From assembly GCA_963693365.1 (NCBI GenBank), contig CAVNZM010000001.1, forward strand, positions 1,922,001 through 1,986,000: 64,000 nucleotides of DNA. The letters run 5' to 3'. The notes under the pieces were generated by a model. It searched no databases and was not told the DNA's origin. It saw nothing but the letters and a program-made list of their open reading frames with translations. A program made the position numbers and the translations under genes. Below are positions 21,056 to 33,869 of this stretch, one piece after another. This DNA comes from Amoebidium appalachense. Lineage: Eukaryota > Ichthyosporea. How positions within the stretch are numbered: the first letter of the stretch is position 1; every line of letters begins with the position of its first letter.

Positions 21056-24000
21056 CTTCCGTCGTACCATTAACTACGAGACCTACAACCGTCTAATCAG
21101 TGACATCAGAGCTGCAGAGATCCGTGAAGGTCTCATCGACTCTGGGTCCGGGTCCTCCTCCACCGTCCGAACAGCACGTGCCCTGCAAAGCCGTGTACTC
21201 ACCAAGGACGACCTCAGACACCGGATCCCCCGACGTGACAGCTCCGTCTCCCGTCACCCCCGCGGTCGTCCCACCGATCGATCCCCCTCAGTTGACCGTG
21301 ATTACTCACGGTCCCGTTCCCCCGGCTATCGTTCCCGGTCACCCTACCCCCCACGTAAAGGGGGTAACCGTCATTCCCAGCCACCCCAAGCCAAGACCAC
21401 TGGCTCCCTCGACTGTGCCTACTGTCACGAAGACCATCATGTCACACAGTGTGACAAACCTGGCTGCTCAATTGCCCGTCGTCACCGTGCCAACACCAAG
21501 TCTGGAAAAGAGGTGCATTATGCCCTCGTGTCCACCACGGCCTCCCTACCCATGGACCCCTGCTGGGACTCGGCTTCAAACGTCCACGTGTGCCCAGTAA
21601 AAGAGTACTTCTCTACTCTTGAGCCATGCCCCCCGACTGACGTCCACGGCCTCGGCATCGTCACTGCACATCACCGTGGTGTCATCAACCTGGCCGTCAC
21701 CTACAACGGAGTAACATCAGTACTGAGCCTCAACACCCTCTATGTACCCGACTCCCCAGCCTTCCTGATATCACCCTCAATGGCCTCCAAGTCGGGTCTC
21801 CTTGCCCACCTCGATGATGAGGATGCATTCCCATCATACCTCTACACTCGTGGTGGCAACATCGTGTGTTCCCTCACAGGCACAGATGGACTGTACTTCA
21901 TCACTGACTATGAGATACGTCCCTCCATCCCTCGGACCGTCACTGCTCTGGTAGCCAACGTCAAGGTCAACAATGATCCTCAGCTCTGGCACCACCGTCT
22001 CGGCCATCGTGCCCTGTCCACCCTCACCAAGATGGTGAGAGGTGACCTCGTGACAGGCCTCCCCTCATCCCTCTCAGTGGCTGACACCACTGACTGCTTC
22101 GGTTGTGTCTCCGGCAAGACCACCAAGGCCCCATTCTCCGGCACCAGAACCCAGTGCCCCTTCCCCGGTGCCAAGTGGCACATGGACTTCTTCGAGCCTC
22201 CCTGTGCCTCCTATGGTGGCTACAAGGTGGCCCTCGTGTGTACCTGTGATGCCTCCGGCTACACCATCGTGTACCTCCTCCGTGATCGATCCGAAACTCT
22301 CGAATACGTCAAGGCCCTGGTTGAGGCTACTGACAAGCAACCCGACAAGGTGGTGACCCACTTCCGTTCAGACTCTGGGTCCGAGTTCACCTCCCACGCT
22401 ATGGAGCAGTACTGCCAGTCCAAGGGCATCATTCAGGAATTTGCCCCGGTTGACTGCCCCCAACTCAACGGCTTCGTTGAACGTAAGATGAGGGATCTGC
22501 AGGAGATCGTTCGGTGCTTCCTTCATCAGGACAAGGCCGACTCCCTTTCCCCCAAACTGTGGGGAGCTGCTCTCAAGCATGCTGCCTACATCATCAACGT
22601 GACCCCGGCCAGAGCTGCCAATGGCCGTACACCGTTTGAAATTTTCTACGGTGTCAAGCCTGACATCTCCCACCTGCACGTGTTCGGCTGCCCAGCCTAT
22701 GTACACGTCCCTGCATCCAAACGAGACAAGTTGGCCTCTACCGTCAAACTCGGCACCTACGTGGGCTGGGATATCACCAACAAAGCCCACAAGATCATGA
22801 ATCTACGTGGCAACACGGTCAACCTCTACCGCGATGTCGTCTTCGACGAATCACAATTCACCACGGCATCCAATCAGATTTCTGTGCAGGCCACCAATCA
22901 GACGACCTCAATCGATTCATCCCTGCATTCCGGAAATTCCAATTCCGATGACGATGAAATTCCGTCGGTGATTATCCGTCGTTCCCCCCGTCGTGTACCT
23001 GCCCCCGTGGCTCCACCCACCCCCCCCCCCCACCGGTCAGCAACCCCTGCTGCCGGCCCCTGCCGTCAATGACCACGTACCTGGTCATCTCACCCCGGTT
23101 CGTCCTGGGTCTCCGGAGTTCCACTCGGCCCCGTCCAGCCCCGTGTTATCCGACTCCCCCCTCAACACGGCACCCATCCCTGGCTTCCAGGCCCCCATCC
23201 CCGACCACCGAGTGTCTGTCCCAGACAACCCCCCGGCCCCTGAGCCCCTCCGTACCGTTCCCCGTCGTTCCTCCCGTTTCTCCTCCCGGCCTGCAATGGC
23301 TATGGTGAGCATCTCCCGACCCAGCCTTGATGTGTCTCAGCTGCCCCGGTCAATTCAGAAGCTGTGCTCTGGCACCAAGGGTGATGAAGTGGTGACTGCC
23401 CTCACTGCCGAGTACAAGGCTTTCATCGACAAGGACATCTTCGACGTAGTTGAGCCCCCCTCCGATGCCAACATCATCCGATTCAAGTGGATTGTCACGG
23501 AGAAGGTCCTCAACTCTGCTGGTGACACCAAGATCAAGGGTCGTGGTGTGGCCAAGGGTTTCACCCAAGTCTACGGTGTTGACTACGGTGAAAACTCTTC
23601 CCCCGTCGTCATGTCCTCCTCCGTCCGTGCCCTGCTTGCCCTCGGTGTGCAACAGGACCACGAGATCCATCAACTCGACATCAGCACGGCCTTCCTCAAC
23701 AGCCCCCTCGACGAGACTTTGTACATGGAGCAACCTCCTGGTTTTATCCTCCCTGGCAATGAACACAAAGTCTGGAAACTCAAGAAGGCCATCTACGGAC
23801 TCAAGCAGGCATCCCTGGCATGGTACGAGTTCTTCAACTCCATTCTCATTGCCCACGGCCTCACCCGTCTCCGTTCCGATCCGTGTGTCTACTTCTGTCA
23901 GTTCCCCAACGGGCACATCATCCGTTCGGGCAACTACGTTGATGATGCCATCATCACCTGCACACGGAACTCCACCATCATGCAGGGGCTTGTTCGTCAC

Positions 24001-24891
24001 ATCACGAAGTCTGCCGAGTGCAAGGTCGGTCTGCCAGACATCTTCCTCGGCACCCAACTGCTGTACACCCGTGACTCCCTCAAGCTGCTGCAGTCCTCCT
24101 ACATCAAGGACATCGTCACCGACTTCAACCTGGTCGATGCCAAGCCTAAGGCCACCCCTATTCCCGTGGGCACCATCATCAACGAGACCTCCCTCTCATC
24201 CCTGCCCACCACCGTCCCCTACCGTGAACTCCTCGGCCGTCTGCTGTGGGTTGCTCGGTGCTCCCGGCCTGACATCTCGTATGCCATTGGCTACCTCGGC
24301 CGATTCAGCTCCAAGCCCACCAAGACTGCCTGGGAGCTTCTCCTCCGTGTCGTTCGTTACCTGCTCGGCACCATCAACCTCGGCCTCTACTACAAGAAGA
24401 AGGCCCCCAACAGCAAGGTGCCCATCCTTGAGTGCTACTCGGATTCTGACTTTGCTGGTTGCCCCACCACCCGTCGTTCCACGTCTGGGTACGTCATCCT
24501 CCTCGAAGGCTCCCCCGTCACCTACCACTCCAAGCTGCAGACGATCACTGCAACTTCCACCTGTGAGGCCGAGCTCCTGGCCCTCAATGCTGCCGTGCAA
24601 GATGTTGTCTGGCACCGTGATCTACTAAAGGAGCTGGGCTACCCCATGACCGAGCCCACCCCCGTGTACTGTGACAATCAGTCCACCATTGCTCTGGTCC
24701 ACTCCAACACCATCAAGCACCGGACCAAGCACATTGCCGTTCGTTACTTCAACACCAAGGACTACATCAACAGTGGGGACGTCACTGTCACCTACATCGA
24801 CACCAAGAAGAACCTGGCCGACATCTTCACCAAGCCTCTGGCTGGTCCGGCCCACGACACACACCGTGCCAACCTCAGTCTCCGTGACTGA
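21056..24891 (+). pseudogene. gag-pol: Copia Gag-Pol of element C, remainder, frameshifted
   Basis: Resumes in late Gag (FRRTINYETYN) and runs through a CCHC knuckle (CAYCHEDHHVTQC), protease DSA-type site, integrase zinc domain and D,D-35-E core (SDSGSEF; NGFVERK). A Pro-rich linker, RT with YVDD and RNase H follow, to the stop at 24891. One frameshift lies in a poly(C) run near 23025 in the Pro-rich linker. It belongs to a different Copia family from A but with the same domain order. The protease motif reads WDSAS rather than WDSGC. With the D insertion and the gag deletion the copy is not functional. Confidence 0.9.
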
Positions 24892-25609
24892 CCCATGCAC
24901 TGGTGTTCACCATCGAGTGGTTTCTGAGTAGGTTGGGGCCCTGGACAGCAGTTGACACACCTACGGTGATCAAGATGCCTCCCAACGAAAGTCTACTACT
25001 CCTCATCGTTTCTCTTCATCAGTGGGGACTCAGTCTTCCATCGTCATATGTGTGCATCTTCAGTGGGGATTATTCTCCACCATCTGTCGTTTATTTATAT
25101 TCATATCCCACCATATATATTGGTTTTCTTCTATATTCGACTTATATATATGTCGAACTGGGATGGCGTCCCAGTATAAATAATTATCTATAGCCATGAC
25201 GTGCTGGTTGACTGCCAGTCTAAACCTAGTCCACGGGATGCACCTTCCCCGTGTCTTAACTGGTTGACCACCAGTCTATAAATCAGTCCACAAGATGTTC
25301 ATGTCTTGTGTTTACCTGGGTGGTCCCCAGTATAAACCATTAGCCACCAACACGTCACACATACACTAGTGTTTCCTATATATATATATATATCGCTGAT
25401 AACCACCATGATTTATTGTTCCGAGTCTTCAGAGGCAACCGTCGTTGTGTGCCTCTTCAGTTTTGATTTTCTCCTTCCCACCTGAAGGACCTTCGGTTTG
25501 CATCCTCGAGTGGGGAAACTTGAGTGTGACGGCCCCTCCTGTGTTTGGACCTCATCTACCGTCACATCAACAGACACGAGAACACAAACTTCAACCCCTT
25601 GAGTGGGGA
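24892..25609 (+). other. Element C 3' UTR with repeated polypurine motifs
   Basis: Non-coding region with AGTGGGGA at 25021-25028, 25062-25069, 25509-25516 and 25602-25609, the last touching the LTR. In between are repeated segments containing CCAGTATAAA or CCAGTCTAAA (25160-25345) and a TA run (about 25377-25393). The inverted counterpart is at 33870-35105. Confidence 0.75.
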
Positions 25610-25701
25610 TGTTGGAATACGTCACCATGTATGACAGCAAGAGCCTTGAAGTATGTATGTGTCCTAGCTTGTTTGTATTCGTGTCTGCTTTCCCTCTTTG
25701 T

Positions 25702-25765
<64 letters not shown>

Positions 25766-26199
25766 CCCCCCCCCCCCCCCCCCCCCCCCCCGTATCTCTC
25801 TCTCCCTTGTTTCTGTGGGCACAGATATCTGTAGATCTGTGCACACCTGGCTCACTTGCCTGATAAGAACTTATTGTGTTTTTATTTCTGTTTGCTCTCC
25901 TCTGTTTATCTGAGAGGTAGCGTGATTGGCTAGCCTCACTCGTTGTCTTTCCTTTATTTCAAAATGGCCTAGTTTTGTTCTCAAAAGGTTCGTTCTTTTG
26001 ATTGGTTTATCGTTTTCACATTCCCAAGTATAAAAGGGACTTCATCTTGGAATAAATCTTAAGCAGTCATATTCATTTCCTATGGTTCCAGAAATCGTTC
26101 CACCTCTCCGGTTGTGTTTCTCCCGTGTGTCTCTGTGTTGTGTATAACATAACACCCATCTGTGCTCTCTGCTTCTCCGTTTACCCACACAAAATAACA
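25610..26199 (+). mobile_element. Chimeric LTR: family C start joined to family G end
   Basis: Bases 25610 to about 25987 match the family C LTR, including the (CT)n-poly(C) tract. From about 25988 to 26199 the sequence matches the family G LTR seen inverted at 33170, including TATAAAAG, and ends in AACA before a G-type primer site. There is little or no shared sequence at the switch. It serves as the 3' LTR of C and the 5' LTR of G, a likely template-switch or recombination product. Confidence 0.8.
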
Positions 26200-26274
26200 G
26201 GTTTACGGCCCCTTTGCACGCTAACACACAATCTCGTTACAACCGCGAAATTCCTCAGTCTTACAGCTTCAATC
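26200..26274 (+). promoter_or_regulatory. Element G primer-binding site and leader
   Basis: GGTTTACGGCCCC follows the LTR. It is a diverged version of the anticodon-type primer site of families A, C and D. The segment GCACGCT that follows is shared with element C. Confidence 0.45.
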
Positions 26275-26985
26275 ATGACTGACAAACCGTCGTATATCAA
26301 CCTTCCAATATGGAATCCGTCCGAGAAAAGAGACGAGAAACGTCTTCATTATTTCGAGTGGGAGCCACTCATTCACCGGTTCATTAGAACAACCATTGCC
26401 GAGAAATTCGTTGACGCTATCAAGAGGCCACAGTGGGTTGACGGCGCTGAGGCCAACCAGTGGCTAGGCTACGCCACCAAGGACTCCTACAAGAAAGCTT
26501 CCGACGTCCTCGACCAGATCCTCAACCAGTCCGTCCATCCGACCGAGCTCTACGACTCCGGCCGGATGCAAGACGGTGTCCACGGTGGAGAAGTCTTCCA
26601 CAACCTACGTATGGCGTATGTGGCAGAGAAGGAGGCCCGAGTCACCCAGATCCAAGTCACCTTCGAGGAGCTTGAACTACGAGACTACCCCAACGTCACA
26701 GCATACCTCACGAGTCTCCAACGGCTGGCTACGACACTTGCCTGCCTCGACGAGCCCGTCCAGCACAAGGATGTCGTACGTAAGGTCTTCCTTCACCTCC
26801 GGAAAAACACGGCCCTGGTCTGCTCCGACATTGAACGTCTCTGCTCCGACTACTGGATGAGCAACAAGGCCTACCCGTCCTTCAACCAGCTCATCAGTGA
26901 CATCCGAGGAGCTGAAAATCCGTGCCGGCCTCATCGACGCAGTTACTGGTGCAACCGTCAACAACCGTCCCCTCCGTGCACTCCA
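26275..26985 (+). pseudogene. gag: Element G gag, N-terminal part
   Basis: Starts MTDKPSYINLPIWNP and is similar to the C and C2 Gag over its length (HYFEWEPLIHRF, NLRMAYVAEKEAR, FNQLISDIRGAE). A single extra A after the last motif shifts the frame. The segment ends at 26985, where a solo family A LTR is inserted. Gag continues at 27917. Confidence 0.85.
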
Positions 26986-27916
26986 TGTTGAAGTACGTAG
27001 TTTGTACATGTGTAAGATCTTTCAGTTTGTGTTTATGATTCAGTTCATAGCATTAATGTAAAAGTCACCCTCCTTGTTCGTAAAATTGTTAATCGATCTC
27101 AAATATGTTTTCGTGTCTGTAATCGTGTCATATTGACTCTAATCGTGTGTTGATCTAAAGATTAGAATATAGATATGTGCCTGCCCGAATCCACTCAGTA
27201 GGAGTGCTCGTGCACATGTTTGTGTGTACATGAATATCTTATGTTGTAACTGTGCTATCGTGTTCATGTTTGTTGTTCTGTGTTCCTCTCTTTTTCTCTC
27301 TTCTCTTCTTCTCTTTTCATTCCTCCTTTTCCCTGGTGTTCATGTGTGTGATCACTGTTCTTTCTCACTAATATACGTTGAGTCAATTCGTGTGAAGTAG
27401 ATGTGTTTTGATTGAAAGAAAAACACATAGGCTACACCATGTACTATTTTATGTGTCAATAGTTTATTCAACTATGTTTGTTTTGCGAATTGCCGCAGTC
27501 TAACCAATCACTAGACTAGTCATAACGTGTCCCTGCCGTTAACCTCAATAATAGGTTAGAAATTAGTGTCAAGGTTTACAGTTTCTTCGTGACTGTGTTC
27601 TTATGCCTTGCCGTGATCTATTGCGAGTGTTGGATCTATTGCTGTAGTGATCAGTCCATTATGATTGGTCTATCCGATATCTATTCTGATTTCCGACTGG
27701 TCGGAAATCACACATAGGTTTGACTTAGTGATTGCAGTTATATAAGCACATCTCAAAATAAATTCAGTTCAGTTGTGTCTAAACATTGATGTCTGTTCTG
27801 TACACTTCTCCGATCGGTTCCGTCTGTGTGTTTGTCTGTGTGTCTGTGGTGTTTTTACACTGCACCACTGTGTCTCTGCTTCCCCGACATAGTCAGAATA
27901 CTTAAAAAAAAATTCA
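26986..27916 (+). mobile_element. Solo LTR, diverged family A subfamily
   Basis: A 931-bp LTR, TGTTGAAGTACG to TTCA, with target duplication CTCCA at 26981-26985 and 27917-27921, inserted in the G gag. It is clearly diverged from the other family A LTRs but keeps the 24-bp palindrome (27687-27710). Its TATA box is better formed (TATATAAG near 27734). No internal region, so LTR-LTR recombination removed the element. Confidence 0.93.
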
Positions 27917-27921
27917 CTCCA

Positions 27922-28124
27922 GAGCAGAGTGCTTCCCCCCGGTGATCTTCGTAACCGTATCCCTCGACATGAGCATACACCTCACCGTTCCACGTCCCGT
28001 TCCCGTGATCCTCGTCCGTCCTCCAAGTCACCCGGCCCCCGTTCAACTTCCCCTTACCACCGTGGTAACAGGGACAACCGTAACCGACAGCACAACACCA
28101 AGAAGGTGGAGTGTTCCTACTGCC
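27922..28124 (+). pseudogene. gag: Element G gag, Arg/Ser-rich region to CCHC knuckle start
   Basis: Continues the G Gag after the solo LTR: an Arg/Pro/Ser-rich stretch (RNRIPRHEHTPH) leading to the first half of the zinc knuckle (ECSYC). It is then interrupted by the second solo LTR. The rest of the knuckle (HEPHHITAC) lies at 31356. Confidence 0.85.
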
Positions 28125-28568
28125 TGTTGTAATACGTAGTATTTACATATGGTAAGATCTTCTCAGTTTGTGTTATGTTTCAGTTCATATGCTTAGTGTA
28201 AAAGCCACACTCCTATTATGTAAAGTGTAGCATCGATCTCAGATATGCTTGTATACTTGTAATCGTGTTGTATCGGCTTTAATCGTGTGTTGTAATATCG
28301 ATTAGAATATGTATTTGTGTGTACACGGATCCACCCACTCAGGGAGAGACGTGTACAAGTTCGTGTGTACATAAATATCTCTGGTTATAGTTATGCTATT
28401 ACTATCTTGTTTGTTGATCTGTGCTCTCTTTTCCTTTCTCTTTCTCCTTCCTTATTTTCTTTTCTTTCTCTCCTTGTCTTCATGTGTATAATCGTATTTC
28501 TTTTCTACTAATATATGTTAGGTAGATTTGTGTTACTTAATACGTGTTCATTGGACGGTAACACACTT

Positions 28569-28762
28569 GGGGGTTTACGCTGTTTACTCGAGGCAAAGAG
28601 AACCAGTCTCAGGTATGGGGGGGGGGTTTTGCTCGGAATATCCCCTCAGCGGTATATCATGATCACGTACATAGATGTCGGGTGGTGACTATATATCAGG
28701 GTTTACTTTCTCTACGAGACACCATAAAGACTACAAGGAGAAATCAATTAGTTGGGGTTCCC

Positions 28763-28806
<44 letters not shown>

Positions 28807-28838
28807 GGGCTCCCCTCGGGACACTCGGTATCAGCTGG

Positions 28839-28934
<96 letters not shown>

Positions 28935-30870
28935 GCGCTATAATTTTGTGGTGATGTGTTTCTCAAGCCAATCAATACATCTAATAAACAGGTCGTAGTT
29001 ACGCGTGTTTAGTATAAAATCAAGGATGTTGTAATTTACAGGTAGGCTATCTTTCTGGGTGTCTGTTGTGAATGTGACGTGTGTGTGTTGCGGTATTATG
29101 TGGTCTATCAAACTACATTTGGCGATACATGACCGGTTAAACTGGTGTGTGTGTGTGTTGTTTGGGCATGCAAATGATGCCACCTTATACTTATTAGATC
29201 TCCACTGTATAGCACGTGTACAGTAAAAGCGTGGTAATTGATCAATAATACCATCAGCTAGAGAAAGACCAGTTCTACAGGAAGGTAATATGTATTTAGG
29301 TGTTATACACTTGCGAGTGCCATATTTGGCAATATGGTTGAGGCGGTCAGTATATATAAAACGAGACATAAGGCTTAGTTTTTCAAGGTGTATGCTTTCA
29401 TCGGGTCTAGTGTCGTGTGGTATCTTTTTCCATTTGTTATATTGCGTGATTATCTTGTGATTGTGTACATGTTTAATAAGTAAGTGGCAGTCCAAAGTCA
29501 CACACACACTATTGCGGGGTTTATTTGTATTTGTGCCCAGGGGAGAAGGGGAGAGAGAGGGGAGGAAAGAGGGGAGAGGTGAGGAGGGGACAGGTCGGAT
29601 AGAGAAGAGAGGGTGGGAGGGCAAATACTTCTTTAAGCGGCTTATGTGCTTATTGAATTTCAGCGCGAGATAGGATACTCTAGCAGCTATTGGGACCAGA
29701 CCATATATTGAGAGCGTTACAGGCCCAGGTTTACAACAGTTGTTAGATAGAAAGGAGGCAACTTCTGCTTCAAGGAAATTTGCCAAGGGTTTAAGCGCTC
29801 TAGTTCTCTCTTTCTTGATCCAAGCGGCGAGAAGGGGTAAACCATATTCACATGCCGGGAAGACAAAAGTGCGAATAAATGTAAGTCTAATAGAAGGATG
29901 GAGGGGTGTGTCTTTAAAAATATTAGCCGAGAAGAAAGCTAACCGCTTACGAGCCAACTCTACCCTCTTTTCGACCATATGGGGAAACATAACACCAACA
30001 GAATCAACCGGAACACCAAGATATTTGTATTCTGGAACTATAGGTACAGGTTTAGATGATAATGTAAATGTGTGTAAATTGTTAGCTATATCAGGTACAA
30101 GAACACCACATTTGTCTATGTTAAGGATCATAAGGTTTGCCTTGCACCACTCTGACACTACATCGAACAATCTTTGCAGGCGTCTAGGGGTACGGGCAAG
30201 GAGGGACAGATCATCAGCATAGAGAAGTGCAGGCGGGAAGTTATTAATAGGGTCATCGTTTTCGGCGTAAATCTTGACAGCCAAATCATCTATAAATAGG
30301 TTAAACAAAAAGGGGCTAAGCAATGAACCCTGCAAGAGACCTCTAGTACGAGCAAAACCATATGAAAGATGCCCATTAACCACAGCTCTACCATAGGTTT
30401 GAGACAAGAGTGCTTCTAACAGAACACCAATGCAGTGTGGTACACCCCGTGCAGCAAGCTTTTCCCATAGGAGACCAGGGGAGACAGAATCGTAAGCAGT
30501 TTTCCAATCAATAAAGCCAACATATTGTGCACCAACTTGCATAGAATCGTGCAGTGCCATTATTTGAACATAACATGAATTGTTTTTACGAAAAGCGGAT
30601 TGGCATGGGTGTATGTGAAGAATAGATTGAAACCTAGGGTGATGTGCGAATAACCTAAGTAAGCAAGCTTCAAAGAATCTACGAACAACCTGGGTTAGTG
30701 TAATGGGGCGAAAGGATGATATGGGGCCCTCAGAGTCCTTCTTAACTATGGGGATCACTAAGGTATCTAACCAAGATGACGGGACATGTCCACATTTAAC
30801 ACACCAAGAAAAGAGAGAGCTTAACATGATAGTAAGATCAGGTTTAATAGCACGATCACTTTCCTTTTGT
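28569..30870 (-). mobile_element. LINE copy L2, 5'-truncated
   Basis: Inserted in the solo LTR at 28125. Same 3' structure as the others: conserved tail from 28569, A39 (28764-28802), (CA)n (about 28838-28930), then ORF. The LTR sequence resumes with at most a 1-bp overlap, so there is no clear target duplication, unlike L1 and L5. Confidence 0.9.
28938..30870 (-). pseudogene. LINE L2 reverse transcriptase, N-terminally truncated
   Basis: An open frame of over 640 codons with most RT blocks: SFRPITLTQVVRRFFEACL (block 2-type), DWKTAYDSV, GLLQGSLLSPFLFNLFIDD and the catalytic YADD (30210-30221), followed by the long C-terminal region with His/Cys residues. No endonuclease domain, because of the 5' truncation. 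No internal stop, so it is recent. The family is an APE-endonuclease LINE, judging from the L5 copy; I do not assign a clade. Confidence 0.88.
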
Positions 30871-31355
30871 AGGCTACACTTAGAATAACATGTGTGTTTA
30901 GACTTCATTAATTTACTTTAGTTTTCATGTGTTGCCGGGCTTTAACCAATCATCAAGGCTTAGTGTGATATGTCTGAGTCTTTGCAGTGTGTCATAGGTT
31001 AGAACTTCCTTGATGATGACACGAGTTGATCTTAACTAGTGTCTGTATCCTATCGTGTACGTCTCCGCGTACCAGATCTCTCTGAAAGCAATTGGTTCTT
31101 AGTGATTGGTTTCTATTAGAGATAGATCTGATTTCCGACTGGTCGGAAATCATGTATGGATTGGACTTAGAGGAATTTCAGGTATTTATTCGAAGATCAG
31201 AATAAATTCAGTTCAGTCGTGTCTAAACATTGATGTCTGTTGTGTACACTGCTCCGATCGTTCCGTGTTTTGTTGTTGTGTGTCTGTGGTGTTTTCACAC
31301 TGCACCACTGTGTCTCTGCTTCCATCCCAAATACTTATACAAATTTTACACTGCC

Positions 31356-33169
31356 ATGAGCCCCACCACATCACAGCATGCCCGGAGCCTGGCTGTGCTG
31401 TTGCTCGTCGTGCCAAGCAGGAGAAAGGCAACAAGAGTGTGCCATTTGCACTCATCTCCTCCACCGGCACACCCGACCGTGACGACCCCGTCTGGGACAG
31501 TGCTTGTAATGCACACATCTGCCCCATCAAGGAGTATTTCTCCTCCCTTACCCCGTGTCCTTCCACCCCCATTCACGGCCTTGGCACCGTCAATGCCACA
31601 CACCGTGGCATCATCAACATGACCCTGCACTACAACGGCAACTCAACCCCGTGCAGCATCAATGCTTACTACGTACCCGAGTCACCGTCTTTCCTCATGT
31701 CTACCTCCATGGCCTCAACTGCCGGCCTTCTGGGTCATTGTGACGGTACAGACAACCACCCGTCGTTCCTCTACAGCCGTAATGGTGACATCATTTCCGA
31801 TCTCACCCCCCTCAACGGTCTCTACTACATCACTGACTATGTGATTGACACTCCTCAACATCCGTGGGTCCAAGCCTACACAGCAAGGACTCAACCAACC
31901 GACGACCTCACCCTTTGGCATAACCGTCTCGGCCACCGTGCCCTCTCCACCGTCACCAGGATGGCCAAGGATGAGCTTGTCATCGGAATGCCCCCCTCCC
32001 TCAAGTCACCCGACAACAGTGACTGCTTCGGCTGCATGTCTGGCAAGACCACCAAGGCTCCATTTCCCGGCACCCGTTCCCGGTTCACCATCCCGGTGCT
32101 AAGTGGCACCTGGACTTCTTCGAAGCTCCCTGTGCTTCCTACGGAGGCTACAAGGTTGCTCTGGTGTGTGTTTGTGATGCCACCGGTTACACCACCGTGT
32201 TCCCCCTCTACAACCGTGGTGAAACCCTCAGCTACATTCAGTCCCTCGTTGTCAATGAAACCACCGAACGTCAGACACCTGAGATCGTCACCCATCTTCG
32301 GTTTGACTCCGGCTCTAAATTCACCTCCAGGGACACCGAGGCCTACTGCAAGCAGAAAGGCATCATCATGGAGTTTGCCCCCGTCGACACACCCCAGCAC
32401 AACGGTGTTGTTGAACGGAAGATAAGAGAACTTTAAGAGACAGTCCGTTGCTGCCTCCATGCCGACAAGGACCAACCTCTCTCTCCCAAGTTGTGGGTTG
32501 CTGATCTCAAGCATACTGGCTACATCATCAACGTCACACCGTCATCTGCTGCCAACGGCAACACTCCCTTCGAGGCCTTCCACGGCTTCAACCCCGACGT
32601 CTCCCAGCTCCACGTGTTCGGCTCTCCTGCCTATGTGCATGTTCCCCGGTCAAAGAGGAACAAGCATGCATCAACCGTCAGAGTCGGCACCTACGTCGGC
32701 TGGGATCTGCCCTCCAAGGCACACAAGAACCTCGACCGTGCCAGCAACCAAGTCAAGATCTGCCGTGACGTCATCTTCGACGAGTCAAAATTCATGAGCA
32801 GCACCAATCAGGTCCCCGATCCCCCCAAACCTGATCTGCCGACATTGGACCCCCCCTCCGACAACGACGATGAAACTCCGTCTGTGGTCATCTCCCAACC
32901 GTCCTGGCACAACCAACCAGCCCCGGTTGAACCCGTGCCTCCCCCGAGCCCCCCCCTCCACTGGCCAACAACCCTTGCTGCCGGCCCCCCCCGTTGCTGT
33001 GCATCACCCCGGCTACATGACTCCGGTTCGTCCTGGGTCCCCGACCTTCCACTCGGCCTCGAGCAGCCCTGTTGACACCGATGCCCCTCTCACCACCGGT
33101 CCTATTCCTGGCTTCCATGCCCCTGTCCCGGTCTACAACACTTCCCCGGCCTCCACCTCCGTCAAGGAC
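31356..33169 (+). pseudogene. pol: Element G pol: knuckle, protease, integrase, Pro-rich linker
   Basis: Completes the CCHC knuckle, then a protease (VWDSACNAHICP), integrase zinc domain (WHNRLGHRALS and DCFGCMSGK) and D,D-35-E core (FDSGSKFTS, then HNGVVERK). Damage: a frameshift near 32090-32100, an in-frame TAA near 32434 just after the integrase glutamate, and a further shift in a poly(C) stretch near 32955-32985. The reading stops at 33169, where an inverted family G LTR begins; RT and RNase H are absent. Confidence 0.88.
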
Positions 33170-33869
33170 TGTTGTTTTGTGTGGGTAAACGGAGAAGCAG
33201 AGAGCACAGATGGGTGTTATGTTATACACAACACAGAGACACACGGGAGAAACACAGCCGAAGAGGTGGAACGATTTCTGGAACCATAGGAAATGAATAT
33301 GACTGCTTAAGATTTATTCCAAGATGAAGTCCCTTTTATACTTGGGAATGTGAAAACGATAAACCAATCAAAAGAACGAAAACTCTATTTTCCAATCAAA
33401 AAGACGAAAACTATGAGTGTAAAATATATCGATCAAAATGTCTGTCGACACATAGAATATAAAAACTCAATCCTCTAATGAAAGAAACTTCTAATAAAAG
33501 CACGGAAACATTTAACAAAATGAAACCACTTATGTAACTATTAATTCATAACATACATTTATACATGTTCTATCATAACACGTCTAAATATAATTATTCC
33601 TAATAGTTGGAGAACATAGCACAATGCTACGTCGTGAGAAAGGAATGAGAAAGGAATGTAAGTTACTATATTTGGGAAAATACAAACGTGATATGATTGG
33701 ATGACATATATAGATTTTGACACAAACGACAATACGTGTGCGCGAGCTAAGTATGTCGATACGTACACAGATCTAAGATGTCGTGTACACGGAAACAGAA
33801 AGCAACAAACTAATAAACAAATACAAAACTCAACTTCTAAGTCTTGCTGAGAATCAAGTGAAGATGACA
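33170..33869 (-). mobile_element. Family G LTR (700 bp), inverted relative to G pol
   Basis: Read on the minus strand it starts TGTCATCTTCACTTG after a polypurine tract and ends in AACA. It has TATAAAAG near 33334-33341 and AATAAA nearby. It abuts the G pol directly at 33169/33170. Because LTR and pol point in opposite directions, this is an inversion, a second element or an autointegration product. Confidence 0.85.

Larger units (their letters stand above)
28125..31350 (+). mobile_element. Solo family A LTR carrying LINE L2
   Basis: LTR starts TGTTGTAATACG and ends TTTTACA, with target duplication CTGCC at 28120-28124 and 31351-31355. Without L2 (about 2302 bp) it is about 924 bp. It interrupts the codons of the G zinc knuckle. 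The palindrome is at 31129-31152. Confidence 0.93.
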
